Origin: CAVTAE01 sp051649365
GTDB lineage: Bacteria > Deinococcota > Deinococci > Deinococcales > Trueperaceae
NCBI GenBank assembly: GCA_051649365.1
Contig: JBOFGY010000312.1
Location: 1-11,249 of the forward strand
Length of the DNA stretch: 11,249 bases
Reading direction: 5' to 3'
Of this stretch, positions 1 to 5,744 are shown in pieces. The position numbers and the translations under genes were made by a program. A model generated the notes under the pieces. That model was not told the origin of the DNA and did no database searches. It worked only from the letters and a program-made list of their open reading frames with translations. Position 1 is the stretch's first letter, and each line of letters starts with the position of its first letter.

Positions 1-125
1 GAGCGCAAGCATTTTGTCGCATTCGCAGTTACATCGCTACTTTGACTAAGCAAGGATTGAATGTTTGGGATGGCTTAGTCAGCATCTTTCAAGGTAATGT
101 CTTATTGCCTTTATTGACCTCCTGA
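1..125 (+). CDS. Transposase C-terminal tail, probably IS66-like (5' end outside window)
   Basis: An open frame enters from the left edge (first full codon at 3) and ends at TGA 123-125, giving 40 residues that start AQAFCRIRSYIATLTKQG and finish in a short hydrophobic end. The pattern of an aromatic-Cys-x-Ile-Arg-Ser-Tyr helix, then a Lys-Gln-Gly-Leu-Asn turn and a Trp-Asp-Gly-Leu helix resembles the last helices of IS66-type transposases as I remember them. That assignment is by resemblance only; no catalytic DDE residue is in view. The last 15 bases overlap the end of the convergent membrane-protein gene, so either the element ends abruptly here or the two genes share their 3' ends. No CTCGAG site lies in it, in keeping with mobile DNA. 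Confidence 0.55.
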   Translation, partial: AQAFCRIRSYIATLTKQGLNVWDGLVSIFQGNVLLPLLTS

Positions 126-476
126 GTAGTTACAAAAATTTTCTTTTCCCATTGTTAGAACAAGAAGTTTTTGCTCAACTTGTTTAAGCTCAATCTCTAA
201 TTTGGTTTTTGCCTGGAAACAGGTGTTGTAGCGTCCCCCATACATGAGGAACATATGAAAAATTCCATACGTCCAGATTAGGAACACAAAAAATGTGTTC
301 CAATTAGGAAAAACTAGCAATGTTATTAGAGATAATAACATGGTTAACTGACTTGAAGCATAGCCGTTTGAAGCTTCAAAAAGCTCTTCATCAAGTTCTT
401 CTTGCTCTTCCAATATGATCTCTCTCTCAAGGTTGAGCTGTTGCCTCAGCTCTTCTGTTGCGTTTGTCATTTTCAC
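111..476 (-). CDS. Small two-helix membrane protein with coiled-coil ends, function unknown
   Basis: The 121-residue product is not recognised. Residues about 6-35 are very acidic and Leu/Glu rich (probable coiled coil), residues about 42-57 and 60-78 are hydrophobic and aromatic (two membrane helices joined by a short Pro-Asn-Trp-Asn turn), and residues about 88-107 form a second heptad-like segment. This predicts a helical hairpin in the membrane with both termini on the same, probably cytoplasmic, side. The GTG at 476 is followed by ATG at 470; either could be the start, and neither has a clear Shine-Dalgarno sequence. The gene overlaps the convergent transposase tail by 15 bases, so its last residues may derive from an element insertion. 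Its two Leu-Glu pairs do not use CTCGAG, unlike the housekeeping genes in the window. Confidence 0.55.
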   Translation of the reverse strand: MKMTNATEELRQQLNLEREIILEEQEELDEELFEASNGYASSQLTMLLSLITLLVFPNWNTFFVFLIWTYGIFHMFLMYGGRYNTCFQAKTKLEIELKQVEQKLLVLTMGKENFCNYSGGQ

Positions 477-666
477 AAAAACTTACTAGTGGTTGACACA
501 CGAATCATACCACTGTTTATTTGCCGCACCTTAAAAAAATTTAAGTAAGCAAGTCAAAAACGAATGGATTTTTGCTTCAAATGACCTCTCTGTGATGCGC
601 TGAGCACACTCTACAGAGTCGCTGTAGTGCAATAAATATTGGATTTGAGGTGTTGGCAAAAAGAGA
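477..666. other. Intergenic region with small inverted repeats
   Basis: No gene is seen here. It contains AGTGGT/ACCACT arms 15 nt apart near 490-516, an AT-only inverted repeat (CTTAAA, four A, TTTAAG) near 531-546, and a hairpin with stem CTACAG (611-616)/CTGTAG (622-627) that can extend through GCAC/GTGC with a small bulge. None is followed by a T run, so I do not call a terminator. The left part should hold the promoter of the membrane-protein gene on the minus strand. Confidence 0.4.
604..630. repeat. Short hairpin
   Basis: The stem CTACAG/CTGTAG has a 5-nt loop and outer GCAC/GTGC pairs separated by a 3-nt bulge. It lies about 40 bp before the S66 peptidase remnant. Purpose unknown. 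Confidence 0.35.
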
Positions 667-900
667 TTGACGATTGAGATACTCATTGCACGTGCGAGAG
701 ATTACATAGGTAAGATGAAAGGTCAACTGCACGAAAACATTCTTAAAGGGCTAGCAGAAGTTGGGCAAGAAGATTTGCCTGGGATAGCGAATGTGGGTTT
801 TGGTCATACGGCTCCAACGATGGTGCTGCCGAACGGTTGCAATGTCGCGGTTGATCCGCTGAAAAAAGAGATTGAGTCGCTCGAGCCTGCCGTGATGTAG
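667..900 (+). pseudogene. C-terminal remnant of an S66 family peptidase (LD-carboxypeptidase / MccF-like)
   Basis: The 77-residue frame (TTG at 667, stop TAG 898-900) ends with residues IANVGFGHTAPTMVLPNG followed by a basic stretch and SLEPAV. This matches the C-terminal signature of S66 serine peptidases: a Phe-Gly-His-Thr motif that carries the catalytic His, a Leu-Pro-x-Gly turn, then a terminal Leu-Glu-x-Ala-Val strand. Full members are about 300-350 residues with Ser and Glu catalytic residues upstream; these are absent, and the same frame upstream is closed by stops within 70 bases. S66 enzymes trim L,D-linked murein peptides or cleave microcin C-type compounds; this copy cannot. One CTCGAG site (880-885), coding Leu-Glu, suggests it was a resident gene. 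The TTG start is nominal, with no ribosome binding site. Confidence 0.6.
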
Positions 901-950
901 GGGCGCGGTCTGAAAGCAAGCGAAGCTACGCCGTGCGCTCCTGCACCTAG
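901..950. other. Short GC-rich gap between two decayed genes
   Basis: About 50 bp between the S66 remnant and the end of the hydrolase pseudogene, locally GC-rich with a GCGC...GCGC imperfect inverted repeat around 902-938. It may be a worn copy of a structured intergenic repeat. No gene is seen. Confidence 0.25.
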
Positions 951-2231
951 TTACACAACCGCCAAGGTTTTTTGATGAACATCATTTTCTTCTTGCGAAG
1001 AAGAGTTGTTGTCGTTAGAGGGGGTTACTTGAAAATCTCGAGCATTCATGAGCCAAGCATAAACCCACTCATAAAAAGCTAAACTTTGCCAATACTGACC
1101 GTGCGCGGTAAGTGGATTCCAAAAATGTAACGCACACTGTTTATCCACTGTGTAGAAATCCAGATAGCCACTAATAACATCGGCATGACTATACAAATTG
1201 ACCCAGTAGAGATGTTGGAAGTAGGAGTCGTAGGGCTCAAATTTGTAATGACTGTAGTCGCGTCTTGATTTTTGTTTGCGGCTCGAGTATAGGTGAGACA
1301 AAATCTGTAAGCGCACGGCTTGTTCATCAGACACACCTGCACGGAAAAAGTAAAAGATTTTATCGAGCGGTGAACCGAAGGTTAGCAGACCTTTGAGTTT
1401 GTTCATGCCGAGTGTAGTCATGACTTTAGCAGCAGGTTTTTTCTGTTGCTGGATTTCTAAGCGAAGGTCGCTCGAGAGTTCGTTGAGCATGTCGTAGGCG
1501 ATGACACTACCGAGAGAATGCCCTAAAATATAAACAGCTTATAGGTTTAGCAAGTTCAGCAACATCGTTTTGCACCCATAGATAAAAAGGAACTTCAATA
1601 CAAGCGAGTATGACCAGAGCAACACTAGAGAGAGGCAACCAAGGTGTCCTTGCTGTGCTACTCATACTGTGCCAAGGTCGCTTCTGTGTTGCAAAGCAAT
1701 ACGCCAACGTTGCCAGTAGCCTCCTACGATACTGACGAGCAGATAAACCTAGGCAATGCCGAGAAACAAGAAGAGTGTACCAGCAACACCTCGGTACCAA
1801 GGAATAGCTCAAAGCGTGCTTGCTAAGACTGGAACCGGACCGAAGTTTTGTAGATCTCTAAAAACCACAGGACTTGTGGCTCCTACAATAATAAGAAGGG
1901 TAACGAGGAGCGCGATGATGAAAAGGAAGAGTATGGAGGTGAAAATTTCCTTGCTGATAATGTGTAAGTAGGAGCGTTTTTTGCCATTGCTTTTGCGAGA
2001 TTCAAGTAGTATGGGTAACTGCTTGCGAAAGTTCAAACTTGAAAAACTTGTACGAATCAAGAACCACAACGATGTATACCAAGTGATTTTGCCCTGCACT
2101 TTGTCTGCCCAGTAATACTCGTAAAGATCAAGCTCCTTAAACGGTAAACCATCTATGCCCACAGATACACCCGAGACATGTTCAATGTTGGGGATAAAGG
2201 GTTGCAAGCTTGGAGCAGCAGTGTCGCACAA
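951..2231 (-). pseudogene. Broken membrane-associated alpha/beta hydrolase (lipase-like)
   Basis: Three adjacent minus-strand pieces read as one protein. The N-terminal piece (2231-1809) has ELDLYEYYWADKVQGKITW and a hydrophobic helix, and stops at TGA 1809-1811. The same frame continues with AIPWYRGVAGTLFLFLGIA, TAG 1749-1751, then VYLLVSIVGGYWQRW up to about 1664. The sense then passes to another frame, ending in FYLWVQNDVAELAKPI near 1540. It returns to the first frame as AVYILGHSLGSVIAYDMLNE and runs to 951. The nucleophile elbow GHSLGS, a Ser-His-Ala-Asp segment and a Leu-Thr-Ala-His-Gly-Gln-Tyr-Trp segment would supply the Ser-Asp-His triad. So there are two nonsense codons (each one transition from CGA or CAG) plus two frame changes. 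The 5' end above 2231 is also unclear. Several CTCGAG sites mark it as long-resident DNA. Confidence 0.75.
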
Positions 2232-2291
2232 GATGTGAAGAACTTCACTCGAGTGTCACGAGAGCTCGAGTCAGCTAGGGTCAAAATCTTC

Positions 2292-2297
2292 TATACT
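2292..2297 (+). promoter_or_regulatory. -10-like TATACT just upstream of the Uma2 gene
   Basis: TATACT lies 6 nt before ATG 2304, with no Shine-Dalgarno sequence and no good -35. Initiation about 7 nt after the hexamer would give a leaderless or near-leaderless mRNA. This is an inference from spacing. Confidence 0.4.
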
Positions 2298-2303
2298 TAT
2301 TTT

Positions 2304-2786
2304 ATGAATTGGTCAGAGATCATGATGGACCCACAATTGCAAAATTTGCCTTATAAAATAGAGCAAAACGAGAAAGGGCAGATTGTCATGAGTCCCGCGT
2401 CGAACGAACACGGTCTGGTACAGAGTGAAATCATTAGCTTATTACAAACTATGAAAAAGAATGGCAGAGTTTTGTCAGAATGTTCTGTCCAAACTTCTAT
2501 GGGTGTAAAAGTTGCGGATGTGGTTTGGCTTTCTAAAGCGTTCTTTAAGCAAAACAAGTTGGTAACGCCCTATCAGGTTGCACCTGAAGTCTGTATTGAA
2601 ATAACCTCATTTTCAAATACGAAGGCAGAAATTAATGAAAAAATAGAATTGTACTTGGCGAAGGGTGCAAAAGAAGTTTGGGTATGTAATACCATGCGAG
2701 CTATGGAATTTTACGATCACCGAGGGCAAATGAAAAAGTCTAAGCTGTTCCCCAATTTTCCTAAAGAGATTGATTTGGGGTTCTGA
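2304..2786 (+). CDS. Uma2 family (DUF820) endonuclease-like protein
   Basis: The product is 160 residues if started at ATG 2304. An upstream in-frame ATG at 2178 would overlap the broken hydrolase and add a sequence unlike the family, whereas MNWSEIMMDPQLQNLPYKIE is a typical Uma2 beginning. Uma2 proteins have a PD-(D/E)xK restriction-endonuclease fold. Candidate active-site positions are Asp72 (VADVVW), Glu99 (PEVCIEI) and Lys113 within the conserved NEKIELYLAKGAKEVWV helix-strand unit. These proteins occur in many paralogous copies in cyanobacteria, Chloroflexi, Deinococcota and Bacteroidota; their cellular role is poorly known. The gene is a single unit, divergent from the hydrolase pseudogene and convergent with the vWA lipoprotein. 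It contains no CTCGAG site and so looks like a more recent arrival. Confidence 0.85.
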   Translation: MNWSEIMMDPQLQNLPYKIEQNEKGQIVMSPASNEHGLVQSEIISLLQTMKKNGRVLSECSVQTSMGVKVADVVWLSKAFFKQNKLVTPYQVAPEVCIEITSFSNTKAEINEKIELYLAKGAKEVWVCNTMRAMEFYDHRGQMKKSKLFPNFPKEIDLGF

Positions 2787-2831
2787 CCACTATTTAGTTC
2801 GTCTGAGCTTGTAACGCTCAAACCAAAACGC

Positions 2832-2881
2832 AGAAGACAGAAAGCCAACAGCTTGAGACCCTATTTGGCTTTCTGCCTTCT
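2832..2881. terminator. Probable bidirectional terminator hairpin
   Basis: An 11-bp perfect stem (2838-2848 with 2865-2875) extends by five more pairs after one mismatch, with a 16-nt loop. It sits between the convergent Uma2 and vWA lipoprotein genes. T-rich but interrupted tracts follow on both strands, so termination in both directions is likely though neither tail is a perfect T run. Confidence 0.6.
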
Positions 2882-2916
2882 TCACTTTATTGCTGGACAA
2901 AACTACTTGACTTATT

Positions 2917-4272
2917 TTACTGCTGCGCTTGGCACACTCCACCTTGCTGTTGCCCAATTTCACGGATGATTTGTGCGGGTTCAGCTTCGACGCGCGCGCC
3001 ACTGAGTTCGCTCGAGATAACCCGAATCATAAGCTGGTCTAAGCGTGTGACTTGGTAGCAAGGAATTTTAGGCTCGGCGTGCGGATTGCCTACACCCGAG
3101 TCATCGGTGAGGAACAAGTAACGCCCGTGTGTCGTTGCAGCCGTTAAGCGCATGAGATATTCGGCTTCATCTGCAACGCCACTCGCGGCCAAAGGATAAT
3201 AATGCAAACCCAAACGGCGAGCCGTTTTTGCAGCGTTAAGAGCTTTGCTAGCGTTCTTAGTATGAGGTGGTGCATCGGCAACTAAAAAGACGAGGCGGGC
3301 TGTATTGCCACCACGCCACTGGGCCTGATTGACTCGTTCCATCGCCTGATCCATTGCTTCGGGGTAATCACCACCGCCAGCGGCGGTTTGTTGAGAAAGT
3401 TGTTGTTGCATCGTCTCTACTGAATCAGTAAAGTCAAAACTTCGTACCACGTAATCATCGCCTTCGTCACGGTAGACAATAAGACCAAAGCGCGTCGAGA
3501 CATTTGGAAATTGGGTTTTAATCGTTGTGACAATATCTCGAAACTCGGTGGTTAAATACTGCATTTCATCGCCCATGCTGCCTGTTGCGTCCATGACAAG
3601 CATGAAGTCGAGAGCTTGGGGCGCAGTTGTTGTAAAGTCCTCGAGCTTCACTTCAATGGGTTGAACTAGAGGTTGTACGAGATCTAAGTTCAGTGTGGCT
3701 ACAGGACTATCAGCATCGGCAGGGCGGAACTCGAGGCGAAAGGTTTTGGCTTCGGCTGCACCATCAAAGGCGGGGAAAAATTGAAATACGCCGTTGGCAC
3801 CCCCTGTGGTTTCGAGCAAGGGTGTTTGACTATCCCCTGCAAAAACTTTAACTTTGGCATTAGAGATTGCGACGCCTGCACCGTCCAGCACGCGAATTGA
3901 AACACCGTCACTAAGAGAAATGGCTGGGAGTTGTTGCTGAGCTAAACTTTGTTGGACGTTGTTTAGGTAGGTTTGGAAGGAAGCGAAATTTAGATTATCG
4001 TCTACGTCGCCAGCGGTTAGGGTGCCAGACTGTACTGGTTCTTCTCCGTCGCCTCCAGATGACACGTCTCCACCACCACCTTCAGTTATGTCGGAAGGAG
4101 CCTCTGCAATGGGTTCACTTGGTTTAGCTCCGCCATCATCCCCACCATTATAAGGCGGACCACTCGTACCGCCATCTGGTGAAGTACTTGTAGTTTCACC
4201 TTCACCACAGGCACTAAGGAACAGGACAAAGAGTAAGACAACCAGCCATAGCAGTCTCGAGAATTTTTTCAT
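2917..4272 (-). CDS. von Willebrand factor A domain lipoprotein
   Basis: The product is 451 residues. Residues 1-21 are a lipoprotein signal peptide (basic MKKFSR start, hydrophobic core) with lipobox Leu19-Ser-Ala-Cys22, so the mature protein should be lipid-anchored outside the cytoplasm. Residues 23-85 form a Gly/Ser/Thr/Asp-rich linker. Residues about 120-205 look like a beta-sandwich carboxypeptidase-regulatory-like domain (VSIRVLDGAGVAISNAKVKV). Residues about 220-422 are a vWA domain: metal-site motif Asp228-Ala-Thr-Gly-Ser232, a YRDEGDDYVVR segment (267-277), GGGDYPEAM (299-307) and FLVADAPPH (329-337). vWA domains bind protein ligands through a metal ion; the ligand here cannot be told. 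Three CTCGAG sites lie within the gene and a fourth overlaps Ser5-Arg6 of the signal. There is no Shine-Dalgarno sequence. Confidence 0.85.
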   Translation of the reverse strand: MKKFSRLLWLVVLLFVLFLSACGEGETTSTSPDGGTSGPPYNGGDDGGAKPSEPIAEAPSDITEGGGGDVSSGGDGEEPVQSGTLTAGDVDDNLNFASFQTYLNNVQQSLAQQQLPAISLSDGVSIRVLDGAGVAISNAKVKVFAGDSQTPLLETTGGANGVFQFFPAFDGAAEAKTFRLEFRPADADSPVATLNLDLVQPLVQPIEVKLEDFTTTAPQALDFMLVMDATGSMGDEMQYLTTEFRDIVTTIKTQFPNVSTRFGLIVYRDEGDDYVVRSFDFTDSVETMQQQLSQQTAAGGGDYPEAMDQAMERVNQAQWRGGNTARLVFLVADAPPHTKNASKALNAAKTARRLGLHYYPLAASGVADEAEYLMRLTAATTHGRYLFLTDDSGVGNPHAEPKIPCYQVTRLDQLMIRVISSELSGARVEAEPAQIIREIGQQQGGVCQAQQ

Positions 4273-4280
4273 AGGCCACT

Positions 4281-4286
4281 AAATTA
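4281..4286 (-). promoter_or_regulatory. -10-like TAATTT upstream of the vWA lipoprotein
   Basis: TAATTT on the minus strand ends 8 nt before the ATG at 4272. No ribosome binding site is visible between them and no convincing -35 is seen. It fits a leaderless mRNA. Confidence 0.35.
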
Positions 4287-4395
4287 GCACAGTTCCATAA
4301 AATCGTCTGTGAGGTTCTAGGCAGGGCAGGCGAGAATGAAGGAGAAAAGGACACCATGCTAACTCCTGTCTACTTCCTCCTTTCACCTGCTTTGT

Positions 4396-4401
4396 TATAC
4401 T
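4396..4401 (+). promoter_or_regulatory. -10 TATACT upstream of galM
   Basis: TATACT ends 9 nt before ATG 4411. The intervening bases carry no Shine-Dalgarno sequence and the -35 region is weak. Transcription starting about 7 nt downstream would give a leader of only a few bases or none. Confidence 0.45.
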
Positions 4402-4410
4402 CGGTCACCT

Positions 4411-5490
4411 ATGGCAAACTCAATCAAAAAACAGGCATACGGCGAAACTCCCGAGGGCAAAAGTGTCGAACTTTACATGTTAATCAATAACAAGGGCATG
4501 GAAGTCAGCATCATCACGTTGGGTGGAATTATCTCGAGTATTCGTGTCCCAGACCGCAAGGGAAATATGGCCAATGTGGTGCTGGCGTGCACGTCGCTCG
4601 AGGATTACCTAAACAAGAGTCCTTATTTTGGTTGTATCACAGGGCGGTTTGGTAACCGCATCAACAATGGAACGTTCAAGCTTAACGGCACCGAATATAA
4701 ACTTTCTGCGAATGAAGGTCAACATTCACTTCACGGTGGTAAAGAGGGTTTTGATAAAAAAATCTGGGCTGCAAGAGAAATGAAAACGGATGATGCGGTG
4801 GGGCTCGAGCTAACGTACACGAGTCCCGATGGGGAAGAGGGTTTTCCTGGCAACCTCGCTACGACGGTGACCTATCGTCTCGACGATGACAACGCTCTGC
4901 ATATTCACTACCAGGCAACAACAGATAAACCAACGATTGTGAATTTGACAAATCACAGCTACTTCAATTTAGCAGGTGAAGGTACGGGTGATATTTTTGC
5001 TCACGAACTCATGCTCAATGCTGATCACTACACACCCACCGATAGCACCGCGATTCCCACAGGTGAAATTGCCAAAGTCGAGGGCACACCCTTGGACTTT
5101 AGAACTTCCACCATCATTGGTGAGCGCGTGCGCAGCAATCACCAGCAGATGGTTTACGGACGTGGCTATGACCACAACTGGGTTCTCAACCGCAAGCAGC
5201 CAAAAGATGGCGAGATGATGCTAGCGGCAAGGTTGCTCGAGCCCACCTCAGGCCGCGTTTTAGAAGTACATACGACAGAACCAGCTATTCAGTTTTATTC
5301 TGGAAATTTTTTAATGGGTATTGTAGCTGGCCCGAGTGGCACAACGTATCGCCAGAGTGATGGTTTGTGTCTCGAGACACAGCATTATCCTGATGCACCG
5401 AATCAAGCAAATTTTCCAAGCACAGTCTTAAATCCCGGAGAAACCTACGACACGACGACTGTTCTTAGGTTTAGCATTGCTGAAAAATAA
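4411..5490 (+). CDS. galM: Aldose 1-epimerase (galactose mutarotase)
   Basis: The product is 359 residues, of normal family length. It interconverts the alpha and beta anomers of galactose, glucose and related aldoses, feeding the Leloir pathway in the cytoplasm. Conserved elements are all present: GRFGNRIN (78-85), LHGG with His108, NHSYFNL with His182 (catalytic acid), GYDHNW with Asp254, and LETQHYPDAPNQANFP with Glu322 as the expected catalytic base. The start at 4411 is the first ATG after the -10-like TATACT and gives the usual family N-terminus; there is no signal peptide. No other galactose gene is adjacent, so it is a stand-alone gene, divergent from the vWA lipoprotein and convergent with uvrC. 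Of its five Leu-Glu pairs, four are encoded CTCGAG, and a fifth site lies over Ser-Ser, so it carries five CTCGAG sites. Confidence 0.95.
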   Translation: MANSIKKQAYGETPEGKSVELYMLINNKGMEVSIITLGGIISSIRVPDRKGNMANVVLACTSLEDYLNKSPYFGCITGRFGNRINNGTFKLNGTEYKLSANEGQHSLHGGKEGFDKKIWAAREMKTDDAVGLELTYTSPDGEEGFPGNLATTVTYRLDDDNALHIHYQATTDKPTIVNLTNHSYFNLAGEGTGDIFAHELMLNADHYTPTDSTAIPTGEIAKVEGTPLDFRTSTIIGERVRSNHQQMVYGRGYDHNWVLNRKQPKDGEMMLAARLLEPTSGRVLEVHTTEPAIQFYSGNFLMGIVAGPSGTTYRQSDGLCLETQHYPDAPNQANFPSTVLNPGETYDTTTVLRFSIAEK

Positions 5491-5744
5491 ATTTGAAGAT
5501 TGACAAAGCAATTTTCCTTTACGGGCTTTATAGTAAGTCAGTGAAGGGGGATTGCTTCGCGGCTCTAGCAACGGTGCGCCGAGTCAACGATGAACACACG
5601 CCAAGCCCAGGCTCGCAATGACGAATCGTTTGTCATTGCGAGCCGCAGTGTCAGATGTTCTAACCTTCCCTAAAGTCAAGCACTGCCGAAACTGCGAAGC
5701 AATCTTGTTTCTCTCGCATACTGTCTCGTAGTGATAAGAAGCGA
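5491..5744. other. Intergenic region between convergent galM and uvrC
   Basis: The 254-bp gap holds no coding sequence I can support and is largely occupied by the nested inverted-repeat element at 5550-5704. No separate terminator with a T run is seen for either flanking gene, so the element itself may serve that role. Confidence 0.5.
5550..5704. repeat. Composite intergenic inverted-repeat element
   Basis: Outer 11-bp arms GATTGCTTCGC (5550-5560) and GCGAAGCAATC (5694-5704) are perfect inverted copies. Inside is a perfect 13-bp stem (5610-5622 with 5632-5644) with a 9-nt loop, built on GGCTCGCAATGAC. Words of this type (ATTGCTTCGC, GTCATTGCGAG) recur in dispersed intergenic palindromic repeats of many unrelated bacteria. 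It therefore looks like one copy of a non-coding repeat family, possibly MITE-like. Its position between two convergent genes allows a terminator role. Confidence 0.7.

Noticed and set aside
1749..1811. In-frame TGA in both the hydrolase and DUF3800 genes as possible stop-codon recoding
   Set aside because: Both genes also have frame changes, the hydrolase also has TAG, and TGA ends the intact Uma2 gene at the expected place. Decay explains it.
1507..1812. Separate 101-residue minus-strand protein
   Set aside because: Only its second half makes sense, as a middle piece of the broken hydrolase; its first half is the wrong frame of a hydrophobic segment.
2178..2303. Longer N-terminus for the Uma2 gene from ATG 2178
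   Set aside because: The extra 42 residues do not look like the family and overlap the hydrolase; MNWSEI at 2304 is the usual Uma2 start.
4969..5218. Small reading frames inside galM on both strands
   Set aside because: Shadows of a strongly conserved gene; no independent signals.
5550..5704. tRNA or rRNA gene in the galM-uvrC gap
   Set aside because: The structure is a nested inverted repeat without cloverleaf arms or rRNA motifs.
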